A stretch of DNA of 28,768 nt from CAYLUN01 sp964386865. GTDB lineage: Bacteria; Verrucomicrobiota; Kiritimatiellia; RFP12; UBA1067. Both the position numbers and the translations under genes were made by a program. The notes under the pieces are model-generated. The model searched no databases. It saw only the letters and a program-made list of their open reading frames with translations, and was not told the DNA's origin. Shown here piece after piece: positions 16,495 through 23,998 of this stretch. Location: positions 1 through 28,768 of the forward strand of contig CAYLUN010000072.1 in the NCBI GenBank assembly GCA_964386865.1, in the 5' to 3' direction. Every line of letters starts with the position of its first letter. Position 1 is the first letter of the stretch.

Positions 16495-16995
16495 ATGAGA
16501 AACGCAATTTGCATGGCCGTTCTTCTTGCCGTCGGGTGCGCGATGACCTCGCAGGCTGTCGTGATTCACTGGGCCGTGGATGTTCCGTCCGCGGGCACCG
16601 CGTCCGCCCAGCTCGTCTACGTGTCGAGCGGCGTGCCCGTTTATACCGATGATGTGATTTCCAACGGAACTTTAGTTGGCGATGAGGTTTCGGGTTTGGC
16701 TGTCACGCCGGCGGGCATCGGCGAGCAGAGCGCCACCGACGCCGCGCGCGGCCAAGGCGGCTACTACGTCGTGCTGTTCCGCAACAACGCCGGGCAGACC
16801 GAGTACGCCTACAGCACGACGGCGCTGGCGTACAACGACACCGCGTCGATCACGTCTGACGCGATGGCTCCTGCGACGAGCCTGTTCAATCCGGGAAGTT
16901 TCAGCAATTGGACTCCGGTTCCGGAACCCAGCTCAATGGCTTTGCTGTGCCTGGGCGCGGCCGCAGTGGCGCTGCGGCGTAGGAAACGCGGCTGA
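16495..16995 (+). CDS. PEP-CTERM surface protein, cassette gene 4
   Basis: This 166-residue exported protein has an N-terminal signal peptide (MRNAICMAVLLAVGCAMTSQA) and a textbook PEP-CTERM tail: VPEPSS at 142-147, a hydrophobic helix (MALLCLGAAAVAL) and a basic end (RRRKRG). In known systems an exosortase cuts at this tail in the inner membrane and the protein passes to the cell surface, often together with exopolysaccharide. No exosortase gene lies in this window, so it must act from elsewhere. The mature domain (AQLVYVSSGVPVYTDD, GGYYVVLFRNNAGQTEYAYS) resembles part of cassette gene 2. It is the last gene of the operon, followed 26 bases later by a terminator. Confidence 0.9.
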   Translation: MRNAICMAVLLAVGCAMTSQAVVIHWAVDVPSAGTASAQLVYVSSGVPVYTDDVISNGTLVGDEVSGLAVTPAGIGEQSATDAARGQGGYYVVLFRNNAGQTEYAYSTTALAYNDTASITSDAMAPATSLFNPGSFSNWTPVPEPSSMALLCLGAAAVALRRRKRG

Positions 16996-17021
16996 GGGCG
17001 AACCCCTCGGTTGCGCAGAAG

Positions 17022-17049
17022 GGCGGCATCTTCGGTTGCCGCCTTTTTT
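17022..17049 (+). terminator. Rho-independent terminator of the secreted-protein operon
   Basis: GGCGGCA (17022-17028) pairs perfectly with TGCCGCC (17037-17043) across an 8-base loop containing a TTCG-type turn, followed directly by six T bases. This is a classical intrinsic terminator. Confidence 0.9.
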
Positions 17050-17087
17050 GTTGCCGGTTCGGCGTCCTGTTGCCGGAGGTTTGAAGC

Positions 17088-20000
17088 ATGGTGTTCCTGT
17101 CGTTCCGTGCGGTTACGCGGGGCCGCTGGCGCCGCGCACGCTGGCTGTTCTGGGCGGTGGTGGCCTGCGCGCTCGCGCTTTACGCGCTGACGGTGGCCCG
17201 CTGCGCGTTTCCCGGGCACTCGGCGAGCTGGATCGCCTGGCTGTCGGGGCTCGATGTGCGGGAGACGCCGACGCGCCCGATCCTGACGCTTCTGGGCGGG
17301 GCGGTGGCGGGTCTGCCCTGGGGCTCGCTCGCCCTGCGAATGAACCTGGTGTCGGCCTTGGCCGGAGCGCTGGCGGTCGGCTGGGTCTACCGGGTGACTT
17401 GGTTCGTGGTGTTTGACGCGATGCGGGAGGAGTCCGCAGTGACTCGCGCGCCGCAGAACGCCCGTTTCGCGGGTGCGGTTGCGGCGATTGCGGTCGCGAC
17501 GAGCCTGCCGTTCTGGCAGGCGGCAACCCGCTTTTCGCCCGAGATCTTTGACGCCGCCTGGCTGCTGGCCTGCGCGCACCTGCTGACGGTCTACGCCCGC
17601 TCGCAGCACCTGCTCTGGCTCATGCTGTTTGGCATCCTGTTCGGCGTCGGGCTGGCCGAGTCGCCGCTCGTTGTCGTGGCCGCGCCGGTGCTCGCAGCCT
17701 TCGCGCTGATCGTCGAGTGGCGGCTCTGCTGGTGCCGCATCGGCCGCCTGTTCGCGGCTGCCACGGTCGCTTTCGTGTTCCTGTGCGTGACGCACTACGT
17801 GGCCGCGCAGGCGTTTGCAGCCGCCAACGAGCTGCCGCCGACGACGGCCGAGGTGGCGCGCATCGTCTTGTCGGTGCTGCGCGCCCAGGTCGAGGCGGCC
17901 CGCGCGTTCCTGCCGAAGACGCTCTGGCTGCCGGTGGTGGCCGTGGGCGTGGGATCGGCGGCCCTGTCGTTCGTCAGCGCGCTGCGGGCGCTGGACAACC
18001 GCCGGACGTGGGGCCTGTTGTTCATCGGCTGCCTGCTGACGGGATCCGCCGCCTTTCTGCTGCTCAACGCGTCGTTCGCGCCCGGCCCGGTTTGGGCCGC
18101 GAAAGGCGTGATGCCGGCCGCGACGTATGCGCTAGCCGGTCTGGGCCTCGGCCTGCTCGCAGCCTTCTGGCGGGCGTTCTCCGAGCTGAGCGACCCGAAA
18201 GACGTGGACGTGCCGGGAGGCCGCGAGGAGCGCGACGACGACGATGCGGAGGATGCCGCCAAGCCGCTCCGCGAGGAGCCGACCCCCGCCGCCTTCATGG
18301 CCTGCCGCGTCGCCGGCTTTGTTCTGGGCCCGATCCTGCTGGCGCTGATCGCCGTGGCCGGCATCCGCAACGGGTTTCGCTTCGCGTCCGAGCGTGGCGA
18401 CTTCGCCGACCGCGCGGCGGACGCGATGCTGGACGGCCTCAGCGGGCGCTCGTGGGTGGTGGCCAACGGCCTTATCGACGCGCACCTTCTGATCCGCGCG
18501 CACGAGCGCGGCCTCGCCATTCAGCTGCTTTGCCCCTATCGCGCGACCGAGCGGTTCTACGTGGCAGACGTGCTCAGGACGTTTTCGGCTGACGCCTCGT
18601 TCTCCGACGAGGCCAAGAAGCGCGCGCAGAGCCTGGCGGCCTACAACCTCCACATGTTCATCGACGACCTCTTTGCAACCGACAAGGAGATCGGGCGCAA
18701 GGCGGTCTGCATGGGCCTCCCCGACATCTGGTACGGGTCGGGCTGGGCGCCTGTTCCGGAGCGGCTGTTCTATGGCGGAGTGAAGGCTCTCGCCGAGATC
18801 AAGGCGGCCACGCTGTGCGACGCGCACAGGCAGTTCTGGGCGCAGTGGAAGCCGTTCTTCGAGGAAGGCGAGGGCTCCCCCCGCCAGCTGTCGCACCGCT
18901 ATCGCCTCGCGCTGCGGCGGCACCTCGCGTTCGTCGCCAACAATCTGGGCGTGGCGCTGGACGACCTCGGCCTGCAGGAGGAGGCCTTCAGCGCCTACCG
19001 GCAGGCGCGGGCGATCTCGCCTGACAACATCAGCGCGCTGCTGAACATTTTCGAACTGGTGTCGCGCGGCCTGCACCAGGAGATCAAGGACACCGTCTCG
19101 CTCGAGCTCCGGCGCAAGGTTGAGAACCCCAAGGAGCGCTACCCGCTTTGGGCGCTCAGCCGGCACTACGGTTACGTGCGCAACTATGACCTGTTTGTCC
19201 GGATGGGGTGGTCGTGGGCCGTCTCGAGCAGCCCCGGCTCGGTGCTGGCGGGGCTCCGCAGCGCCTACTCGGTGCAGCAGGACGAGGAGCGCCGCGCGGC
19301 GCTCACGGCCATGATGGCTTCCGTCTACGAGATGCGCGGCGACCTCAAGCAGAGCGCCGACGAATACACCAAGACCCTGGCGCACGACCCCAAGAACGCC
19401 TTCGCAATCTCGGGCCTGGTGCGCCTCGCGCTTCAGCGCAGCGTGATCGGGGAGGCGCAGAAAGTGCTTGAGGCTGGCGAGTTCGCGGGCGTGTCGCGCC
19501 GCCTGCTGCGCCAGGACTGGGCGGCCGTCTACCTGGTGTCCGGCGATCTGCCGCGCGCCCGCGTGATCCTGCAGGAGATGGGCGACGAGGCGAACGCGTC
19601 GCCGATGACCCTCGCGATGCTGGCGATGGTGATGATCGAGCAGCAGGATGTGGCCAGCGTCGAAACGAAGGTGCTTCCCCGGCTGATCAAGTCCGCCGAA
19701 GGCAAGGACTCCTACTTCGTGCAGGTCGTGCAGGGGCGCGTTTGGCAGAACAAGGGCAAGGAGGGATATCGCAACGCCCGCCTGTGCTACCACCGCGCCG
19801 CCGCGCTCCGGCCGGACGTGCAGGCCCTGCGCGACGTGATCCTGATGTTGGACGCGACGCTGGAAGACCAGAAGGCCGCCGAGGCCCATGCGCTGGCGAT
19901 CCTGCGCGAGCGTCCGGATCACGCGTTCGCGAACTTCATCATGGGGTCGATCCGGCTGGAGCAGGCGCTGTATGGCGACGCCGAGGGCTACCTGGCCCGC

Positions 20001-20399
20001 AGCGTGGCGGGCGAGGAGCCGGCGCTGGCCGCGCTCAACAACTACGCGCAGACGCTCTGCCGCATCCGCAAGCTGGACGAGGCCGAAGCCGTGGCGCGAA
20101 AGGCCGTGGCGCGCGCCCCCGACCGGTATGAGGCGTGGTCGACGCTGGCCTTCGTGCTGGTGGTCAAAGACCGGCTCGACGAGGCCTCCGCGGCGATGGC
20201 CAAAGCCTATGCGCTCAACAGCAGCGACGTGCGGCTCCTGCTGGTGGACGGGCAGATCGCCCTGAAGCGGGGGAACCGCGCCGCCGCCGTGAAAGCCGCC
20301 GCCGCCGTCGCCGAGGCCAAAGACCTCTCCGCCGCCGACCGCCGCGAGCTGAAGAGCCTGCAGGACGCTCTTGCGCAGCAGCCGCAGCCTGCTCCCTGA
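17088..20399 (+). CDS. DUF2723-like multi-pass membrane protein with TPR tail
   Basis: This protein has 1103 residues. The N-terminal half is a polytopic membrane domain like DUF2723 and GT39/PMT-type glycosyltransferases: a first helix at about 20-42, then an extracytoplasmic acidic DVRETPTRPILTLLG, LPWGSLALRMNLVSALAGAL, and further helices to about residue 370. A charged cytoplasm-like loop (EERDDDDAEDAAK) interrupts the helices. From about residue 619 the protein is TPR-rich, with NNLGVALDDLGLQEEAFSAYR and later helix pairs ending at about 1095. GGAGG at 17075-17079 supports the ATG. Members of this group are thought to transfer sugars from lipid carriers to proteins or glycans, with the TPR part binding partners. 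The usual DUF2723 His/Asp residues are not all obvious, so activity is uncertain. It follows the PEP-CTERM operon but has its own start beyond that terminator. Confidence 0.75.
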   Translation: MVFLSFRAVTRGRWRRARWLFWAVVACALALYALTVARCAFPGHSASWIAWLSGLDVRETPTRPILTLLGGAVAGLPWGSLALRMNLVSALAGALAVGWVYRVTWFVVFDAMREESAVTRAPQNARFAGAVAAIAVATSLPFWQAATRFSPEIFDAAWLLACAHLLTVYARSQHLLWLMLFGILFGVGLAESPLVVVAAPVLAAFALIVEWRLCWCRIGRLFAAATVAFVFLCVTHYVAAQAFAAANELPPTTAEVARIVLSVLRAQVEAARAFLPKTLWLPVVAVGVGSAALSFVSALRALDNRRTWGLLFIGCLLTGSAAFLLLNASFAPGPVWAAKGVMPAATYALAGLGLGLLAAFWRAFSELSDPKDVDVPGGREERDDDDAEDAAKPLREEPTPAAFMACRVAGFVLGPILLALIAVAGIRNGFRFASERGDFADRAADAMLDGLSGRSWVVANGLIDAHLLIRAHERGLAIQLLCPYRATERFYVADVLRTFSADASFSDEAKKRAQSLAAYNLHMFIDDLFATDKEIGRKAVCMGLPDIWYGSGWAPVPERLFYGGVKALAEIKAATLCDAHRQFWAQWKPFFEEGEGSPRQLSHRYRLALRRHLAFVANNLGVALDDLGLQEEAFSAYRQARAISPDNISALLNIFELVSRGLHQEIKDTVSLELRRKVENPKERYPLWALSRHYGYVRNYDLFVRMGWSWAVSSSPGSVLAGLRSAYSVQQDEERRAALTAMMASVYEMRGDLKQSADEYTKTLAHDPKNAFAISGLVRLALQRSVIGEAQKVLEAGEFAGVSRRLLRQDWAAVYLVSGDLPRARVILQEMGDEANASPMTLAMLAMVMIEQQDVASVETKVLPRLIKSAEGKDSYFVQVVQGRVWQNKGKEGYRNARLCYHRAAALRPDVQALRDVILMLDATLEDQKAAEAHALAILRERPDHAFANFIMGSIRLEQALYGDAEGYLARSVAGEEPALAALNNYAQTLCRIRKLDEAEAVARKAVARAPDRYEAWSTLAFVLVVKDRLDEASAAMAKAYALNSSDVRLLLVDGQIALKRGNRAAAVKAAAAVAEAKDLSAADRRELKSLQDALAQQPQPAP

Positions 20400-20414
20400 G
20401 CCGCCCGTGGGCTC
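20398..20414. terminator. Hairpin between convergent genes
   Basis: GAGCC (20398-20402) pairs with GGCTC (20410-20414) across a 7-base loop, filling the 15-base gap between the two convergent stop codons. No T-run is present on either strand, so a terminator role is tentative. Confidence 0.3.
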
Positions 20415-21200
20415 TCACTGGTCGTGAAGGCGGAAGATGATGGTGAGGCGGGCGGCGGCGTCGACGGGGCTTCCGTCGCGCGAGCCGGGCTTGAAGCGCG
20501 CCTGCAAGGCAGCCCGCTCGGCGGCGAGGTCGAGGTCGGGGAAGCCGCTCGTCGAAACCAGCTTCACCGTGTTGGCGCGACCGCTCGCGGCAACGGACAC
20601 GTCCAGTATCACGGTGCCCTCCTCCCCGCGGCGGCGCGCACCCATGGGGTAGCTGGGGCGGATCGGCCGGTCGAGCGAGGGGTGGGCGTCAACCCGCCCG
20701 TAGCTGCCGCCGCTGACCGGCTGGATCGTGGCGCCCGTCTCCTCTCCCTGCGCGCTCGGATGGGCGGACGTTCCGGCGGTTGTGGGTGGGGATTCTCTCG
20801 CAGGGACGGAAGGGACGGGAAGGACGGCAGGGACAGGAGGGACGGCAGCGACAACGGGCTCGGGCGCCGGTTCCGGCGCAGGCTCGGGCGCCGGCGTGAG
20901 CGCCTCGGTGAACATCGGCTTGTCGGGAAGCGTCGGCGGCGGGGGCGCCTCTTCCGGCTTGGGCAGCTCGAGGGGCTGTGCGGGAGCGGGTGCGGACGCG
21001 GGCGCCCCTTCGGCAGAGGCCGCAGCCGGGTTTTCGGATTCGATCTCTGCCAGCGCCAGCTGCACCGAGGTCACCTCCAACTCGGGCGCGGCCTCGTCGG
21101 GCTCGGCGAGTCGGCCGTTCTGAAGGCCCAGAATCATCAGGCCCAGCAGGTGCACCAGAGCGGCGAGCAGGAAGCTCAGGATGTGGTCGGTGACGTTCAT
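20415..21200 (-). CDS. tonB: TonB-family energy transducer
   Basis: This 261-residue protein has TonB architecture: a short cytoplasmic N-terminus, one membrane helix (about residues 9-27, FLLAALVHLLGLMILGL), and a long Pro/Glu/Ala-rich periplasmic spacer (about 80-160, with repeated PAPEPAPEP). The C-terminal TonB fold contains RPSYPMGARRRGEEGTVILD, VKLVSTSGFPDLDLAAERAA and a closing RLTIIFRLHDQ. TonB couples the proton motive force, collected by ExbB/ExbD, to outer-membrane receptors. It is the last gene of the kdsD-exbB-exbD-tonB cluster and starts 20 bases after exbD. No good ribosome binding site precedes the ATG, so it probably depends on translational coupling. TolA is an unlikely alternative given the C-terminal domain. 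Confidence 0.85.
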   Translation of the reverse strand: MNVTDHILSFLLAALVHLLGLMILGLQNGRLAEPDEAAPELEVTSVQLALAEIESENPAAASAEGAPASAPAPAQPLELPKPEEAPPPPTLPDKPMFTEALTPAPEPAPEPAPEPVVAAVPPVPAVLPVPSVPARESPPTTAGTSAHPSAQGEETGATIQPVSGGSYGRVDAHPSLDRPIRPSYPMGARRRGEEGTVILDVSVAASGRANTVKLVSTSGFPDLDLAAERAALQARFKPGSRDGSPVDAAARLTIIFRLHDQ

Positions 21201-21220
21201 GGGGGGCTGACGCGGGGCTC

Positions 21221-21658
21221 TTATGGGCCGGCTCCCGGCTGGCTTCCGGGGCGCGGAACACGCTCCCCCTTGACTTGGAAGGCGACGCGCTCGACGCCGC
21301 CGTTCTTAAGTTTGCCGAGCAGTTCGATGCCGGTGCCCAGCGGGGCGGCCTTGTCGGCGCTGATCAGAACCGAAGCCGCGCGGTCGCGGCAGATCTTGAC
21401 GGTGGCGAGCACCACCTCGTCCAGCGGCATCGGCTTCTTGTTCAGGTAGAGGGTGTTGTCGGCCAGGAGGGTGATGAGGGCTTGTTCGCCCTTCTCCCGC
21501 ACGCCCTGGGCTGAAGGCAGGTCGACCTTGAGCCCGCGGTGGATCGTCATGGAAAACGAGGCGTAGACAAAAAAGAGCAGGTTCAGGAACATGACGTCCA
21601 TGAGGGGGATCATTTCCATCCGGGGCTTCTGATCTTCGTAGCCGGAGCTCAGGCGCAT
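21221..21658 (-). CDS. exbD: ExbD/TolR-family proton-channel subunit
   Basis: This 145-residue protein has a short cytoplasmic N-terminus, one membrane helix starting MIPLMDVMFLNLLFFVY and a periplasmic domain (VLISADKAAPLGTGIELLGKL). Asp21 in the helix corresponds to the protonatable aspartate of ExbD. It partners with ExbB to use the proton motive force. Its ATG lies inside the end of exbB, with a 10-base overlap, which implies translational coupling and a fixed subunit ratio. TolR is the alternative; the adjacent TonB gene favours ExbD. The length is normal for the family. Confidence 0.9.
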   Translation of the reverse strand: MRLSSGYEDQKPRMEMIPLMDVMFLNLLFFVYASFSMTIHRGLKVDLPSAQGVREKGEQALITLLADNTLYLNKKPMPLDEVVLATVKICRDRAASVLISADKAAPLGTGIELLGKLKNGGVERVAFQVKGERVPRPGSQPGAGP

Positions 21659-22362
21659 GGCGGGGCACTCGGTTGTGAGCTGTTCTTGCTGCAGCCCGTG
21701 TTGTAGGCGAGCTCGAACTGGTGGGTCACCTGCTCCAGCTCGGTGGTGCGGTGCTTGATCTGGGAGACGAGGAAATTGAAGGGGAAAAGGCAGCCGATCG
21801 CGACGATCAGCCCGGCGGCGGTGGTGATGAGGGCTTCGGCCAGGCCGGCGGTCGCCTTGCTGGGGTCTTCGATGCCGGCGTTGCTGAGCAGGTTGAAGGT
21901 GTTGATGATGCCGGTGACCGTGCCGAGGATGCCGAGCATCGGCGCGACGGTGATGGTCGTGTCGAGGAGCGAAAGGCCGCGGCGCAGGCCGTTCAGCTCC
22001 TTTTGGGAGGCGGCTTCGAGGGTCTCCTGAAAGCCGGCGTCGCGGTTCTCGAGCGCTTGGGCCAGCACGCGGCAGATCGGCGATTCCGCCCCCTTGGCGC
22101 ACGTGAGCGCTTCAGCGAACCGGCCTTCGCGGGTTAGCGCGATCAGCCTCGCCTGCTTCTTGCGGAAGAAGAAGTTGGCGGTGTTGTACTTCCAGAAGGC
22201 GAGCATGCGCTCGATCGCCACGGTTAGCCCCAGCAGCGAGCAGAACAGAATCGGCCACATGACGGGGCCGCCGCGATGGAAGGTTTCGAAGGCGCGGTCG
22301 AAGAGGCCCGGCGGCACCTCGGACGCAACCTGCGCAAGCAGGGGGGGCAGAAAACCAAGCAT
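21649..22362 (-). CDS. exbB: ExbB/TolQ-family proton-channel subunit
   Basis: This 237-residue protein has three membrane segments: about residues 33-50 (MWPILFCSLLGLTVAIE), about 130-155 (VAPMLGILGTVTGIINTF, the conserved ExbB channel motif) and about 170-195 (ITTAAGLIVAIGCLFPFNFL). A cytoplasmic loop with KKQARLIALTREGRFAEAL lies between the first two. It forms the pentameric channel that ExbD and TonB use. The ATG is at 22362. It follows kdsD after a 115-base gap that holds an inverted repeat, so it may share the kdsD transcript or have its own promoter there. MotA/TolQ relatives are alternatives; gene order favours the Ton system. Confidence 0.9.
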   Translation of the reverse strand: MLGFLPPLLAQVASEVPPGLFDRAFETFHRGGPVMWPILFCSLLGLTVAIERMLAFWKYNTANFFFRKKQARLIALTREGRFAEALTCAKGAESPICRVLAQALENRDAGFQETLEAASQKELNGLRRGLSLLDTTITVAPMLGILGTVTGIINTFNLLSNAGIEDPSKATAGLAEALITTAAGLIVAIGCLFPFNFLVSQIKHRTTELEQVTHQFELAYNTGCSKNSSQPSAPPCA

Positions 22363-22374
22363 AGCTCAATGTCC

Positions 22375-22455
22375 TTTAGGCTGTAGGCTATAGGCAGTCC
22401 TGCGGATCGTTCGGTTATGCAACACAGACCGTTCGCCCACAGTCTACAGCCTAAA
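22375..22455. repeat. Inverted repeat between kdsD and exbB
   Basis: TTTAGGCTGTAGGCT (22375-22389) and AGTCTACAGCCTAAA (22441-22455) are inverted copies with one mismatch, 51 bases apart. A further partial copy, CAGCCTAT, follows at about 22462-22469. The repeat fills most of the gap and reaches to within 15 bases of the exbB start. It is either a dispersed repeat or a hairpin in the intercistronic mRNA. Confidence 0.65.
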
Positions 22456-22477
22456 ACGCAACAGCCTATTTTCGGGT

Positions 22478-23458
22478 TCACATCACTTTCATCTTGGGCA
22501 GGTCCTGGATATCCACATAGCCCACCAGCTTGCCTTCGGCGTCGACCACGGGCAGGTCGTCGATCTTGTACTTTTCGAAGATGCGCAGCACGTCCACGGC
22601 AAAGGCTTCGTCGGTCACCGAGATGGGCTTGTGCGTCATGACGCTGCTGATGGGGCTGCGGAGGATGTCCTTGCCCTCGGACAGGTGGCGGCGCAGGTCG
22701 CCGTCGGTGAAGATGCCCGCGAGGCGGCCGTCGTGATGAGCCACCAGCGCCGCGCCGCTCTTGGCGGTGGTCATGGCCATGATGGCGTCCATAATCGTGG
22801 CCGAGAGCGGCAGGTGCGCGAGGCGCTCGCCCGTGCGCATGATGTCTTTGACGCGCAGGACGAGGGCGCGGCCGATGGCGCCCGCGGGGTGCAGCTTGGC
22901 GTACTTCTCTTTGTCGAAGTGGCGCGCCTCGATCAGCACCATCGCCAGCGCGTCGCCCACGGCCAGCGTGGCGGTGGTGCTGGTGGTGGGGGCCATGCCG
23001 AAGGGGCAGGCCTCCTTGCCAATGTGCACGCACAGCACCACGTCGCTGAGGCGGGCGAGCGTGCTGTCCGGGTTGCCGACCATGCCGATGACCGGGATGC
23101 CGAGGCGGCGCACGGCCGGGATCAGCTTGATGACCTCATCGGATTCGCCCGAGAAACTGAGCGCCAGCAGCACGTCGTCCTCGGCGATCATGCCAAGGTC
23201 GCCGTGCATGGCCTGGATGGGGTTCATCACCACGCTGGTCGAGCCGGTGCTGGCGAGCGTCGCGGAGAGCTTCTCGGCGATGTGCAGGTTCTTGCCCACG
23301 CCGGTGCAGACGATCTTGCCGCCTTGGTCGAGGATTCGTGAGATCAGCTCCACGGTGGCGAGAAAATCGTCGCCCAGCGCCGCCTGAGCGGTGCGCAGTC
23401 CGTCGATTTCGATGTCGATGACTTCCCACGCCCGGGAGAGGATTGCTGCTTTGTCCAT
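22478..23458 (-). CDS. kdsD: D-arabinose-5-phosphate isomerase (KpsF/GutQ family)
   Basis: This enzyme interconverts D-ribulose 5-phosphate and D-arabinose 5-phosphate, the first committed step to Kdo in LPS. The 326-residue protein has the normal architecture: an N-terminal SIS domain (about 35-175) with GKIVCTGVGKN (Lys56), the substrate loops SFSGESDE and STTATLAVGDALA, and the family's LHPAGAIGR. Two CBS domains follow, with IMRTGERLAHLPLSATIMDA and VMTHKPISVTDEAFAVDVL, ending at the C-terminus. The start is the ATG at 23458, with AAAGGG just upstream and a TATAGT (-10-like) 11 bases before it. It heads the cluster with exbB-exbD-tonB. Its presence indicates a Kdo-containing outer membrane. 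Whether it makes Kdo for LPS or for a capsule (KpsF) cannot be told. Confidence 0.93.
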   Translation of the reverse strand: MDKAAILSRAWEVIDIEIDGLRTAQAALGDDFLATVELISRILDQGGKIVCTGVGKNLHIAEKLSATLASTGSTSVVMNPIQAMHGDLGMIAEDDVLLALSFSGESDEVIKLIPAVRRLGIPVIGMVGNPDSTLARLSDVVLCVHIGKEACPFGMAPTTSTTATLAVGDALAMVLIEARHFDKEKYAKLHPAGAIGRALVLRVKDIMRTGERLAHLPLSATIMDAIMAMTTAKSGAALVAHHDGRLAGIFTDGDLRRHLSEGKDILRSPISSVMTHKPISVTDEAFAVDVLRIFEKYKIDDLPVVDAEGKLVGYVDIQDLPKMKVM

Positions 23459-23506
23459 AGACCCTTTACTATAGCGTAATGGCGGCGCGGGGAAAACACC
23501 GAAGTC

Positions 23507-23756
23507 AGAACATCGGGGTGCGATTGCAAACTATTGCAATCGCACAGAATTCAGAAGCCAGAAGCCAGAATTCAGGAGTTGGATGCCAACGAGTTATGTC
23601 CGATTCGCGCGAGATTCTTCCTGTCTCCTCTTTGGGAGACACCTTTTTGGGCGGCGCTTTCGTATGTAAGTCGTTGCGAAGCAATTCTGAATTCTGACTC
23701 CTGAATTCTGACTTCTGGGTGCGATGCAACGAAGTAAAATCGCACCCAGAACATCG
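23507..23756. mobile_element. MITE-like non-autonomous element with 9-base direct repeats
   Basis: The element spans 23516-23747 (232 bases). It starts with GGGTGCGAT and ends with the inverted copy ATCGCACCC. Each arm has a terminal hairpin: left GTGCGATTGCAA/TTGCAATCGCAC (12 perfect pairs, 4-base loop, 23518-23545) and right GGGTGCGAT/ATCGCACCC (23717-23747). Both arms then continue with matching inverted sequence to 23579 and 23697 (CAGAATTCAGGAGT / ACTCCTGAATTCTG). The ends are flanked immediately by exact AGAACATCG direct repeats at 23507-23515 and 23748-23756, as expected for a 9-base target duplication. The core of about 117 bases includes a GTCTCC/GGAGAC hairpin followed by five T bases and codes for nothing recognisable. 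A tandem GAAGTCAGAACATC repeat around the site is an alternative source of the flanking match. Confidence 0.7.
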
Positions 23757-23986
23757 AAGTCAGAGCCGTGTCTCGGAAATGGCACCATCAACAAAAAGGG
23801 AAGGGTAGCGAGTAGACAACTCCGGAAGGATCGCTTCAAGAGCGCGCTGGCTGTATTCCACACCTCGCTGCGCCAAACGCCGTCTGCGTTTATGTGGAGG
23901 TCAAGAAATGACAGGTTAAGGTCAACTCTTGCCATTCCATAAGATTCGCAACTGCGGTACACTACAGGGCAACAGAACTAACCTGT
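23757..23986. other. Unassigned 230-base upstream region of fucI
   Basis: This gap is less GC-rich than the genes around it. No convincing + strand gene is present. On the - strand an open frame at about 23935 down to 23760 could encode a peptide starting MARVDLNLSFLDLHINADG with a later hydrophobic stretch, but it runs into the repeat element and has no recognisable family. A fucI promoter probably lies here; I could not place -35 and -10 boxes with confidence. Confidence 0.3.
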
Positions 23987-23991
23987 GGAGG
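23987..23991 (+). promoter_or_regulatory. Ribosome binding site of fucI
   Basis: GGAGG lies 7 bases before the ATG at 23999. This makes 23999 the start rather than the overlapping GTG at 23996. Confidence 0.8.
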
Positions 23992-23998
23992 ATATGTG

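Noticed and set aside
18132..19922. 596-codon open frame on the - strand
   Set aside because: It lies opposite the TPR region of the DUF2723-like gene and has no recognisable motif.
23500..23765. CRISPR array
   Set aside because: The repeats are few, inverted rather than direct, and have no regular spacers; no cas gene is nearby.
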